Numbered from the stretch's first letter, positions 1-7,262 are shown. The stretch: 13,055 nucleotides of DNA from Olsenella_K sp036454645 (GCA_036454645.1 JAZHSQ010000052.1:1-13055); one strand, 5' to 3'. The notes: a model not told the origin generated them from the sequence alone. Program-made: numbers and translations.

Positions 1-47
1 AGGCGCTACCCAGGCTGTGGCGCATCCAAATCCTGGGCAAACGCGAT

Positions 48-89
48 GACGGGTCGGCAGGGAGCAAAGTTAGCCCCTGCCGACCCGTC
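48..89. terminator. Long GC-rich hairpin downstream of asd (possible terminator)
   Basis: A perfect 15-bp inverted repeat (arms 48-62 and 75-89) encloses a 12-nt loop in which a further two G-C pairs can form. It lies about 84 bp beyond the asd stop codon and would form in the asd-strand transcript. There is no clear U-tract on either side, so it is not a textbook intrinsic terminator, but its position at the end of the minus-strand operon fits a terminator or a 3' end stabiliser. Confidence 0.45.
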
Positions 90-172
90 CATAACCCGGC
101 CTATTGCACCGATCGCGCGTGGAAATCTCGACAACCCCGTCGAGCGCAGCGCACGCAGCGGCGCGTCCCCGG

Positions 173-1186
173 CTAGACCAGGTACTCGGCAATCTGCACG
201 GCGTTGGTGGCGGCACCCTTCCTGATCTGGTCGCCGCAGCACCAGAACGTGAGCGAGCTCACTCCGTCGGGCGCGGAGAGGTCGCGACGGACGCGGCCGA
301 CGTACACGAGGTCCTGGTCGCTCGTCTCGAGCGGCATGGGGTAGTGCAGGTTTGCCGGGTCGTCCACGACCTTGACGCCAGGGGCGGCCGCAAGGGCGGT
401 CCGCGCCTCGTCGGGCGTGATCGGACGCTCGAACTCGACGGTGATGGACTCGGAGTGCGAGCGCATGACCGGGACGCGCACGCAGGTGCAGTTCACGCGC
501 AGATCCGGAAGGTGCATGATCTTGCGACCCTCGTTCTGCATCTTTAGCTCCTCGGAGGTGTAGGCCTCCTCCTTGAATCCACCGATCTGCGGGATGAGGT
601 TGGCAGCGAGCTGGTAGGCGAAGGGCGCGGTGTCGCCCATATCGCCGCCATTGGCGACGACGCCCATCTCGCGCTCGAGCTCGCGCAGGCCCGGCATGCC
701 CGCGCCGGAGGCGGCCTGGTAGGTGGAGACGATCAGGCGACGCACGCCAGCGACCTCGTGCAGGGGCCAGGTGGGGACCAGACCGATGATGGTCGCGCAG
801 TTGGGGTTCGCGATGATGTTCTTGGGGTGGTCAGCGATGTCGCCGGCGTTGATCTCGGGGATCACGAGCGGCACCTCGGGGTCGAGCCTGAAGGCGTGCG
901 AGTTGTCGACGACGACGGCACCACGCGCGGCAGCCTCGGGGAGAAGGACCTTGGCGACGTCGTCGCCTGCGGCGCCCAGGACGATGTCGACACCCTCGAA
1001 GGCCTCGGGCGCCGCCTCGACGACGGGCACCTCCTCGCCGCGGAAGGTCACGGTCCTGCCGAGGGAGTGGGCGCTCGCGAGGGGGACGAGCTTGCCCACG
1101 GGGAAGTCGCGTTCCTCGAGGCAGCGCAGCATCTGGGTGCCCACGACCCCCGTGGCGCCCAGGATGGCAACGGTCTTATCGCTCAT
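173..1186 (-). CDS. asd: Aspartate-semialdehyde dehydrogenase
   Basis: This enzyme catalyses NADPH-dependent reduction of aspartyl phosphate to aspartate semialdehyde, the branch-point intermediate for lysine/diaminopimelate and for threonine/methionine. The 337-residue product has the family's usual length. It shows an N-terminal nucleotide-binding loop GATGVVG (residues 10-16), the catalytic cysteine in NPNCATI (Cys130), the STYQAASGAG segment (about 154-163), a VPVMRSHSE segment with the conserved histidine (about 238-246), and a C-terminal GDQIRKGAATNAVQ helix. The reading frame is open 71 codons further upstream, but the ATG at 1186 was chosen because the nucleotide-binding strand begins there and a GGAGAGG ribosome site lies 7 nt before it. 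It is the third gene of the hom-lysC-asd arm, 160 nt after lysC. That gap contains a hairpin touching the ribosome site and an 11-bp tandem array. Confidence 0.97.
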   Translation of the reverse strand: MSDKTVAILGATGVVGTQMLRCLEERDFPVGKLVPLASAHSLGRTVTFRGEEVPVVEAAPEAFEGVDIVLGAAGDDVAKVLLPEAAARGAVVVDNSHAFRLDPEVPLVIPEINAGDIADHPKNIIANPNCATIIGLVPTWPLHEVAGVRRLIVSTYQAASGAGMPGLRELEREMGVVANGGDMGDTAPFAYQLAANLIPQIGGFKEEAYTSEELKMQNEGRKIMHLPDLRVNCTCVRVPVMRSHSESITVEFERPITPDEARTALAAAPGVKVVDDPANLHYPMPLETSDQDLVYVGRVRRDLSAPDGVSSLTFWCCGDQIRKGAATNAVQIAEYLV

Positions 1187-1200
1187 ATGAAAGCCTCTCC

Positions 1201-1221
1201 GGCCCGGCGCCTGGCCGGGCC
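1201..1221 (-). promoter_or_regulatory. Hairpin directly upstream of the asd ribosome-binding site
   Basis: A perfect 8-bp G/C inverted repeat, GGCCCGGC (1201-1208) and GCCGGGCC (1214-1221), has a 5-nt loop. In the asd transcript it ends exactly where the GGAGAGG ribosome site (1194-1200) begins. It could limit read-through from lysC, protect a processed asd mRNA 5' end, or affect ribosome access. The structure is seen in the sequence; its role is inferred. Confidence 0.45.
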
Positions 1222-1284
1222 TCTCCAATCGGGCCTGTGGCCCTGGCCTGTCTCCTTGGGGTTCGCTAGCAGTCCACGAGTGGT

Positions 1285-1339
1285 CCGCGTGCGGCCCGCG
1301 TACGGCCCGCGTACGGCCAGCGCGCCGCCCGCGTGCGGC
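1285..1339. repeat. 11-bp tandem array, five units, between lysC and asd
   Basis: Five head-to-tail 11-bp units occupy 1285-1295, 1296-1306, 1307-1317, 1318-1328 and 1329-1339. Consensus is CCGCGTRCGGC. Units 2 and 3 are identical, units 1 and 5 are identical to each other, and unit 4 is diverged. The array ends 7 bp before the lysC stop codon on the opposite strand, so it occupies the lysC 3' untranslated region. Confidence 0.85.
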
Positions 1340-1346
1340 CTGCTCG

Positions 1347-2693
1347 CTAGTTGATCTGGCGCCCGTCGCTCTCGACCTCGGCGGAGCCGAAGGTGTCATA
1401 GATGACCTTGATGGCGCGCTCGAAGTCCGCGTTGTTGACGCCCAGGATGATGCTGATCTCCTGCGAGGACTGGGTGATCATGCGGATGTTGATGCCCGCC
1501 TTGCCGAGCGCCCCGAAAATCATGCCCGAGGTGCCGGCGCGCCTGCTCATGTTGCGACCGACGACCGAGATGAGCGCGAGCCCGTCGACCACCTTCACCA
1601 CGTCCGGGCCGATCTCGTGCTGGATGTCCGCGACGATCGAGTAGATCGTGTCCTTGACGTCGTTGCCGTTGACCACGATCGCGAAGGAGTCGACGCCCGT
1701 CGGGATGTGCTCGATGGAGACGCCGTAGCGCTCGAAGATGCTGAGCGCCTTGCGGACCGTGCCGACCTCGTTGGACATGTGGGCCTTCTGCACGTGGACG
1801 GCGAGGAAGTCCTTCTTGCCGGCGATGCCGGTGATGAGGTGCTCGCGGGCGTGCTCTCCTGCGTTCTCGCGGATGATCGTGCCCGAGTCGTCGGGCTGGT
1901 TGGTGTTCTTGATCTGGATGGGGATGTTGACCTCGCGGACCGGGAAGATCGCCTCCTCCTGCAGGACGGAGGCGCCCATGTAGGAGAGCTCGCGCATCTC
2001 CTCGAAGGTGATGCGGTGGATGCCGCGGGGGTTCTCCACGATGTGCGGGTCGGCCGCAAGGAAGCCGGAGACGTCCGTCCAGTTCTCGTAGAGGCCGGCG
2101 TCGAGGCAGCGCGCAAGGATGGCGCCCGTGATGTCGCCGCCGCCGCGCTGGAAGAGCTTGATCGCGCCGTCGACCGTGGCACCGTAGAAGCCGGGGAGCA
2201 GGAAGGAGCCGTCGTTGCGCACGACCGCCTCGCGGATCTTGGTCTGGGTCCGCTGCATGTCGACCTTGCCGTCGTGGTGGAAGACCACCACGTCCGCCGC
2301 GTCGACGAACGGGATCCCCAGGTACTCGGCCATGAGCTGGCCCGTGAACCACTCGCCGCGCGACACGACGTACTCGGGCGAGTAGGTCTTGATGTTCTCG
2401 ATGAAGCGCGCGAACTCGTCGGCCACGGGGAACTTGAGGCCGAGCTCGCGAGCGATGTCCATGAAGCGCTCCTCGATGGTGGCGAGCAGCGTCGTGCAGT
2501 CAACGTGGTACTCGATGTGGGCGTTCACCAAGAGGAGGAGGTCGGTGATCTTGTTGTCGCCCGGGCGCCTCCTTCCCGCCGCCGAGACCACCACGAACTT
2601 GCGCTCGGGGTCGGCCTCCACGATCTTCTTGACCTTCTTGAACTGCTCGGCGTCGCAGACGCTCGAGCCGCCGAACTTTGCGACCTTAATCAC
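1347..2693 (-). CDS. lysC: Aspartate kinase (monofunctional, two C-terminal ACT domains)
   Basis: This enzyme phosphorylates aspartate with ATP, the first committed step to lysine, threonine and methionine. The 448-residue product is collinear with the Bacillus YclM-type aspartate kinases. Visible motifs are KFGGSS (6-11), the SRGEWFTGQLMAEYLG helix (about 111-126), RGGGDITG (183-190) and YENWTDVSGF (202-211). Tandem ACT-like regulatory domains follow (roughly 295-360 and 370-440), so feedback inhibition by threonine and/or lysine is expected from the family. The glycine at 186 replaces a serine that is usual in the RGGSD motif. The start is GTG at 2693, one base after the hom stop, with a perfect AAGGAGG ribosome site inside the hom 3' end. 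This implies translational coupling to hom. Confidence 0.96.
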   Translation of the reverse strand: MIKVAKFGGSSVCDAEQFKKVKKIVEADPERKFVVVSAAGRRRPGDNKITDLLLLVNAHIEYHVDCTTLLATIEERFMDIARELGLKFPVADEFARFIENIKTYSPEYVVSRGEWFTGQLMAEYLGIPFVDAADVVVFHHDGKVDMQRTQTKIREAVVRNDGSFLLPGFYGATVDGAIKLFQRGGGDITGAILARCLDAGLYENWTDVSGFLAADPHIVENPRGIHRITFEEMRELSYMGASVLQEEAIFPVREVNIPIQIKNTNQPDDSGTIIRENAGEHAREHLITGIAGKKDFLAVHVQKAHMSNEVGTVRKALSIFERYGVSIEHIPTGVDSFAIVVNGNDVKDTIYSIVADIQHEIGPDVVKVVDGLALISVVGRNMSRRAGTSGMIFGALGKAGINIRMITQSSQEISIILGVNNADFERAIKVIYDTFGSAEVESDGRQIN

Positions 2694-2694
2694 G

Positions 2695-3828
2695 TTACGC
2701 CTCCTTGGCGATTGCGGCCATGAACGCTGCGGGGTCCTTCTCGAGGACCTTCGAGAAGGTCTCGCGCGCCTCCACCGCAGTCAGATGCTTGAGCATCCAG
2801 GCTCCCGAGGCGTACCACTCCGCGTCGCGCGGCGCGCCGACCGTCGTCCTATATACATAGTTGCTGGTGAGCAGCGAGGGGTCGTAGGCGAGCCCGCGCG
2901 TGAAGTCGTAGCACGGCACCCTGCCCGCCGCCGCGTCGAGCACGTCCTGGACCATCGCATTGCCGGTGGGCAGGCTCCCCGCCCCCTGGCCGTAGAACTT
3001 GAGCGGACCCACCGTGGCGCCCTCGAGCGACACGAGGTTGAAGTTGGAGGGCACCGCGGCCTCCATGGACTCGCGCGGCACGGCAACCGGCTCGACCGCG
3101 ACCGCGTAGCTGCCGTCGCGCTGCACGCCGCGCCCGAAGAGCTTCACCTGGAGCCCCTTGTTCTCGAACATCAGCATGTCGCGCTTCGTCAGCGTGCGGA
3201 TGCCGGTGACCGGCAGGTCCTTGGTGCACGCCACGTCGAACGCCACGCTGGCCGAGATGATCGTCTTGTTGCGGACGTCCACGCCGTCGATGTCGGCCGA
3301 GGGGTCCCTCTCGGCGTAGCCCAGCTCCTGCGCCTTGCCGAGCGCGATGTCGAAGTCCAGGCCCTCCTTCGCCATCGAGTCGATGATGTAGTTGGTCGTA
3401 CCGTTCATGATGCCCGAGAAGCTGCTTATCTCGTCGATGCGGCGGGCCTTCTCGATGGACGCGATCCAGGGGATGCCGCCTCCGACGGACGCCTCGATGA
3501 ACAGGCCCACGCCGTTCTCGAGCGCGAGGGCCGCGAACTCGTCGAAGAACTCGGCGACCACGGCCTTGTTGGAGGTGACGACGGACTTGTGCGCTCTGAG
3601 CGCGCGGCAGATGAAGGTGTGCGCGGGCTCGAGGCCGCCCATGCACTCGACGACGACCTCGATGCTCGGGTCGTCCACGATCTCGTCGTAGTTGGGGGTC
3701 ATGCGGGGCTGGGTGCAGTTCTTGGGGAGGTCGAGGATCTTCTCCACCTCGACTCCCCGAGCACGGCCCTCGACGATCGTGACGACGCCTCGCCCCACCG
3801 TGCCATACCCGAGAACGGCTATCTTCAT
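2695..3828 (-). CDS. hom: Homoserine dehydrogenase lacking the ACT domain
   Basis: This enzyme reduces aspartate semialdehyde to L-homoserine using NAD(P)H, the step that commits flux to threonine and methionine. Motifs in the 377-residue product are the Rossmann loop GYGTVG (7-12), TSNKAVV (85-91), EASVGGGIPWI (112-122), GIMNGTTNYI (139-148), AQELGYAERDPSADIDG (166-182) with Lys188 at the catalytic position, and the QGAGSLPTGNAM cofactor segment (281-292). Bacterial homologues are often around 430 residues with a C-terminal ACT domain. Here the protein ends soon after the catalytic core, so it probably has no built-in allosteric control. The ATG at 3828 begins directly at the Rossmann strand; its ribosome site is weak (GGAAAACG before the ATG). 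It is the first gene of the minus-strand arm and diverges from thrC. Confidence 0.95.
   Translation of the reverse strand: MKIAVLGYGTVGRGVVTIVEGRARGVEVEKILDLPKNCTQPRMTPNYDEIVDDPSIEVVVECMGGLEPAHTFICRALRAHKSVVTSNKAVVAEFFDEFAALALENGVGLFIEASVGGGIPWIASIEKARRIDEISSFSGIMNGTTNYIIDSMAKEGLDFDIALGKAQELGYAERDPSADIDGVDVRNKTIISASVAFDVACTKDLPVTGIRTLTKRDMLMFENKGLQVKLFGRGVQRDGSYAVAVEPVAVPRESMEAAVPSNFNLVSLEGATVGPLKFYGQGAGSLPTGNAMVQDVLDAAAGRVPCYDFTRGLAYDPSLLTSNYVYRTTVGAPRDAEWYASGAWMLKHLTAVEARETFSKVLEKDPAAFMAAIAKEA
2700..2706 (-). promoter_or_regulatory. Ribosome-binding site that fixes the lysC GTG start
   Basis: On the minus strand this reads AAGGAGG, 6 nt before the GTG at 2693. It lies within the last codons of hom, whose TAA stop is at 2697-2695, leaving a single base between the two reading frames. 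Confidence 0.85.
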
Positions 3829-3943
3829 CGTTTTCCAATCTTTCTAACGTGTGACGCAGCATCCCCGAGCCTGTCCCACGGCCCTGTCTTCGCCTATGAT
3901 GCAAGAGCATGGCGCAAGTCCATCTAGCAGCGAGGAGTGCAGA
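3829..3943. promoter_or_regulatory. Divergent control region between hom and thrC
   Basis: These 115 bp separate the two divergent arms of the threonine locus, so both promoters must lie here unless transcription starts inside a gene. On the plus strand TATGAT (3895-3900) is a good -10 box, 44 bp before the thrC GTG; a poor -35 (CTGTCC, 3871-3876) sits 18 bp upstream. On the minus strand TAGAAA, close to hom, is only a weak -10 candidate. I see no threonine-rich leader peptide and no room for a T-box riboswitch. Confidence 0.5.
3932..3937 (+). promoter_or_regulatory. Ribosome-binding site that fixes the thrC GTG start
   Basis: GAGGAG lies 6 nt before GTG 3944. The frame is open back to an in-frame GTG at 3851, but the extra 31 codons have no family similarity, run through the likely -10 box and have no ribosome site. 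Confidence 0.75.
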
Positions 3944-5434
3944 GTGAGCACTTTTTACCACAGCACGAGAAGCGGCACCGATCCTGTAACAAGCAAGCAA
4001 GCAATCCTGAACGGGATCGCCCCCGACGGTGGGCTCTACGTCTCCGACGCCATCACCACGACCGCGCTCGACCTCGAGGACCTCGCCTCGGCCGGCTACC
4101 ACGAGGTCGCCCGACGGGTGCTCGGCGCGCTCCTCCCCGACTTCACGACCGGCGAGGTGGCCGCCTGCGTCGAGGCCGCCTACGGCGACAACTTCGACAC
4201 CCCCGAGGTCACGCCCGTCACGCCCCTGGGCGCAGACTGGCTGCTCGAGCTCTACCACGGGCCCACCTGCGCCTTCAAGGACGTGGCGCTGCAGATGCTG
4301 CCACAGCTCATGAGCGTCGCGCGCAGGGGCGCCGGCGACGGCAGGAACGTGATGATCGTGACCGCGACCTCGGGTGACACCGGCAAGGCGGCGCTCGAGG
4401 GCTTCGCGGACGTAGAGGGCACGGGCGTCACCGTGTTCTACCCCGCCGGCAAGGTCTCCGACGTCCAGCGCCTCCAGATGGTCACCCAGCGCGGCTCCAA
4501 CGTCGCCGTCTGCGGAATCCGCGGCAACTTCGACGACGCGCAGACCGAGGTCAAGCGCATCTTCGCCGACGAGGGCCTGCGCTCCCGGCTCGCCGCCAAC
4601 GGCACGGTCCTCTCCAGCGCCAACTCGATCAACGTGGGCAGGCTCGTGCCCCAGGTCGCCTACTACCTCTACGCCTACGGCAGGCTCGCGGCCGCAGGCG
4701 CCATCGCGCCCGGCGACGCGGTCGACTTCTGCGTGCCCACGGGCAACTTCGGCGACGTCCTGGCGGGCTTCTACGCAAAGCTCCTGGGGCTGCCGGTCGG
4801 CAGGCTGATCGTGGCCTCCAACACCAACAACGTCCTGACGGACTTCATCACCACGGGCACCTACGACCGCAGGCGCCCCTTCCACAAGACCATCTCCCCC
4901 TCCATGGACATCCTCGTCTCCAGCAACCTGGAGCGCCTGCTGTACTACCTGTCCGACGGCGACGTAGAGCTCGTGTCCTCTTACATGTCCGACCTGGCCG
5001 AGAAGGGCCTCTACACCGTCTCGCCCCAGCTCCTCGCCCGCCTGCAGGAGACCTTCGCGTGCGGCTGGGCCGACGACGAAACGACGCGCGCCACCATCCG
5101 CTCCACCTGGGAGGGCGAGCACGTCCTCATCGACACGCACACCGCCGTCGCGAAGAGCGTGCTCGACGCACGCCCCAGCGAGGGCCGCAAGCGCGTCTGC
5201 CTCTCCACGGCGTCGCCCTACAAGTTCTCCTCCGACGTGCTCGCGGCCCTCGGGCGCGACACCTCCAACCTCGACGGCTTCACCTGCATGGACGAGCTCG
5301 CCCGCCTCACCGGCACCGTCGCCCCCAGGCAGCTCTCCAGCCTGCGCGACGCGCGCGAGCTCCACCTCGACGTCTGCGACCGCGACATGATGGGCTCCTT
5401 CGTGGAGTCCGCCTGCGCGCGCGTCTTCGCGTAG
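3944..5434 (+). CDS. thrC: Threonine synthase (PLP-dependent)
   Basis: This enzyme converts O-phospho-L-homoserine to L-threonine and phosphate. The 496-residue product belongs to the long threonine synthase class. It shows the N-terminal YHSTR and NGIAPDGGLYV segments (5-33), the PLP lysine in GPTCAFKDVALQ (Lys112), TATSGDTGKAA (140-150), SSANSINVGRLVPQ (224-237) and the phosphate-binding VPTGNFGDVLAG region (264-275). The C-terminus is intact, with STASPYKFSS (421-430). Translation starts at GTG 3944 behind GAGGAG. It is the first gene of the plus-strand arm, and thrB begins 3 nt after its TAG stop. The substrate comes from ThrB, and possibly from ThrH, encoded in the same operon. Confidence 0.96.
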   Translation: MSTFYHSTRSGTDPVTSKQAILNGIAPDGGLYVSDAITTTALDLEDLASAGYHEVARRVLGALLPDFTTGEVAACVEAAYGDNFDTPEVTPVTPLGADWLLELYHGPTCAFKDVALQMLPQLMSVARRGAGDGRNVMIVTATSGDTGKAALEGFADVEGTGVTVFYPAGKVSDVQRLQMVTQRGSNVAVCGIRGNFDDAQTEVKRIFADEGLRSRLAANGTVLSSANSINVGRLVPQVAYYLYAYGRLAAAGAIAPGDAVDFCVPTGNFGDVLAGFYAKLLGLPVGRLIVASNTNNVLTDFITTGTYDRRRPFHKTISPSMDILVSSNLERLLYYLSDGDVELVSSYMSDLAEKGLYTVSPQLLARLQETFACGWADDETTRATIRSTWEGEHVLIDTHTAVAKSVLDARPSEGRKRVCLSTASPYKFSSDVLAALGRDTSNLDGFTCMDELARLTGTVAPRQLSSLRDARELHLDVCDRDMMGSFVESACARVFA

Positions 5435-5437
5435 CGC

Positions 5438-6592
5438 ATGGCGGCACGACAGGCGGCGGAGAGGGACGTGCGAGCAACGGAGAAGGACGCGCTGACTGCG
5501 GCTTCTCGGCCGACGCCCACCCGCTCGGCGGCCCCTCGCCCGGGCGAGAAGGACGCGCAGCCCGCGGCCACCCGGCCGACGCGCGTGTCCGTGCGCGTGC
5601 CGGCGACCTCGGCCAACGTGGGCGTGGGCTTCGACGTCCTCGGCGTCTCGCTCGAGCTCTTCGCGAACTTCTCCTTCTCCCCCGCGCCCGAGCTGCGCAT
5701 CCTCGGCTGCGAAGAGCGCTTCCGCGGTCCGGACAACCTCGTGTGGACCTCCTACCTCCAGGCCTGCCGCGAGCTCGGCGCGACCGCGCGCCCGCTCGAG
5801 ATCGTGATCGACTCCCCCATCCCCGCCTCCGGCGGCATGGGCTCGAGCTCGGCCTGCGTCGTTGCCGGCATCGTGGCGGCCCAGCTCCTCTCCGGCCACG
5901 GCTACGACGCCGACGAGGCCCTCGACGTCGCGACCAGGATCGAGGGGCACCCGGACAACGTCGCCCCGGCGATCAAGGGCGCCCTCGTGAGCTCGTTCGT
6001 GGACGAGGACGGCTCCGTCTGCGCCCTGCGCTGGAACGTGGCGCCCAACCTGCGCTTCGTCTGCATGGCTCCCCCCTACCGCGTGCTCACGACCGAGGCG
6101 CGCAAGGTCATCCCGCGCACCGTGCCCACCCAGACCGCGATCTGGCAGGTGGGGCGCTGCGTCGCCATGGTGCAGGCGCTCGAGCGCGGCGACGCGGCGC
6201 TCATCTCGCGCTGCTGCCACGACAGGCTGCACGAGCCCTACCGCGCGGAGCTGATCGCGGACTACGGGCGGCTGCGGGAGGTCTCCTACGCCGCCGGGGC
6301 CTGCGGCTTCGTGATCTCCGGGTCCGGCGCGACCATGCTCGCCATCGCCGACGGAGACGAGGTCGCGTCCCACGTCGCCGCAGCGGCGGAACAGGCCGTG
6401 GAGGGCCTCTGGGTCCGCATGCTCAGGGCCGACGCGCGCGGCACGACGTACGAGCTGGCGGACGCGGACGACATGGGCGCGGATTCGGACGCCGTCGCCA
6501 CCACGGACGCGGGCGCCACCGAGGTCACGAACGCCGCCGGCAAGCGCGCCGCCACCGAGGACACAACGCGAGGCGCACGGTCTTCTCGGTAG
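5438..6592 (+). CDS. thrB: Homoserine kinase (GHMP family) with low-complexity extensions at both ends
   Basis: This enzyme phosphorylates homoserine at the hydroxyl with ATP, giving O-phosphohomoserine for ThrC. The conserved GHMP core spans about residues 49-340 of 384. It contains ATSANVGVGFDVLG (56-69), the phosphate loop PASGGMGSSSA (129-139), EGHPDNVAPA (169-178) and the motif-3 region GFVISGSGATM (290-300). About 48 N-terminal residues are low-complexity and contain a 22-residue-period repeat; about 44 C-terminal residues are Ala/Thr/Asp-rich. The start is uncertain. ATG 5438 lies three bases after the thrC stop with no clear ribosome site, so reinitiation after thrC is likely. GTG codons at 5585, 5591 and 5597 would give a core-length enzyme, but they also have no ribosome site. 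Confidence 0.92.
   Translation: MAARQAAERDVRATEKDALTAASRPTPTRSAAPRPGEKDAQPAATRPTRVSVRVPATSANVGVGFDVLGVSLELFANFSFSPAPELRILGCEERFRGPDNLVWTSYLQACRELGATARPLEIVIDSPIPASGGMGSSSACVVAGIVAAQLLSGHGYDADEALDVATRIEGHPDNVAPAIKGALVSSFVDEDGSVCALRWNVAPNLRFVCMAPPYRVLTTEARKVIPRTVPTQTAIWQVGRCVAMVQALERGDAALISRCCHDRLHEPYRAELIADYGRLREVSYAAGACGFVISGSGATMLAIADGDEVASHVAAAAEQAVEGLWVRMLRADARGTTYELADADDMGADSDAVATTDAGATEVTNAAGKRAATEDTTRGARSSR
5480..5582 (+). repeat. 66-bp-period repeat at the 5' end of thrB
   Basis: Segments 5480-5516 and 5546-5582 match closely at a spacing of 66 bp. Each opens with GAGAAGGACGCGC and closes with GGCCGACGC. Translated, they give EKDALTAASRPT (residues 15-26) and EKDAQPAATRPT (37-48). A related word, GGAGAGGGACGTGC, sits just upstream near 5457-5470. 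The period is divisible by three, so the frame is kept. Confidence 0.8.
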
Positions 6593-6652
6593 ACGAGCGC
6601 AGGGAGCACCGGGCGCGTGCATGGGGCGCGCGCCCTTCGAGGAAGGACGACC

Positions 6653-7249
6653 ATGGACATCGCCTGCTTGGACCTTGAGGGTGTTCTCGTTCCGGAGATC
6701 TGGGTCGCGTTCGCCGAGGCGACCGGGATCGACGAGCTGAGGCGCACCACGCGCGACGAGCCCGACTACGGCAGGCTCATGGACTTCCGCATGCGCGTGC
6801 TCGAGGAGCACGGGCTCGGCATCCGCGAGATCCAGGACGTGATCGCCACCATCGACCCGCTGCCCGGGGCGAGGGACTTCCTCGACCGGCTGCGCAGCGA
6901 GATGCAGGCGGTCATCATCTCCGACACCTTCGAGGAGTTCGCGCAGCCGCTCATGCGCAAGCTGGGGTGGCCGACGATCTTCTGCAACTCGCTCGAGGTC
7001 AGGGACGGCATGGTGGTCGGGGTGAGGATGCGCTGCCCCGAGTCCAAGCTGACCACGGTGCGCGCGCTGCATTCAGCCGGCATGCAGACCATCGCGACCG
7101 GCGACTCCTACAACGACCTGGCGATGATCCGCGCGTCGAAGGCGGGCTTCCTCTTTCGGACGACCGAGCAGATCAGGCGGGACAACCCCGACCTGCCGGC
7201 GCTCGAGACCTACGACGAGCTGCTTCGCGCCTTCGAGGACGCGCGCTAG
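6653..7249 (+). CDS. thrH: ThrH: phosphoserine phosphatase / homoserine phosphotransferase (HAD family)
   Basis: The 198-residue product closely resembles Pseudomonas ThrH, a HAD-fold enzyme that dephosphorylates phosphoserine and can transfer the phosphate to homoserine. It shows the ThrH-type motif I ACLDLEGVLVPEIW (4-17, nucleophile Asp7), TTRDEPDYG (32-40), motif II IISDTFEEF (88-96), a motif III lysine (Lys132) and motif IV GDSYND (150-155). The ATG at 6653 is preceded by GGAAGG (6641-6646), and homology begins at that Met; an upstream in-frame ATG (6617) adds 12 unrelated residues. It follows thrB by 60 nt in the same direction, suggesting a thrC-thrB-thrH operon. It could supply serine, phosphohomoserine or both. 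The family assignment is strong; the in vivo substrate is inferred. Confidence 0.9.
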   Translation: MDIACLDLEGVLVPEIWVAFAEATGIDELRRTTRDEPDYGRLMDFRMRVLEEHGLGIREIQDVIATIDPLPGARDFLDRLRSEMQAVIISDTFEEFAQPLMRKLGWPTIFCNSLEVRDGMVVGVRMRCPESKLTTVRALHSAGMQTIATGDSYNDLAMIRASKAGFLFRTTEQIRRDNPDLPALETYDELLRAFEDAR

Positions 7250-7262
7250 CCGCGAGGACGCG

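Noticed and set aside
1285..1339. CRISPR-like array
   Set aside because: Units are contiguous 11-mers without spacers, and no cas genes are present.
3829..3943. T-box riboswitch or threonine attenuator before thrC or hom
   Set aside because: The region is only 115 bp, lacks a T-box sequence, a Thr-rich leader frame and a terminator/antiterminator pair.
2849..7072. A very long minus-strand open frame (1407 codons)
   Set aside because: It is antisense to thrC, thrB and thrH and out of frame with hom. Long shadow frames are expected in GC-rich coding DNA, and the known genes explain the region.
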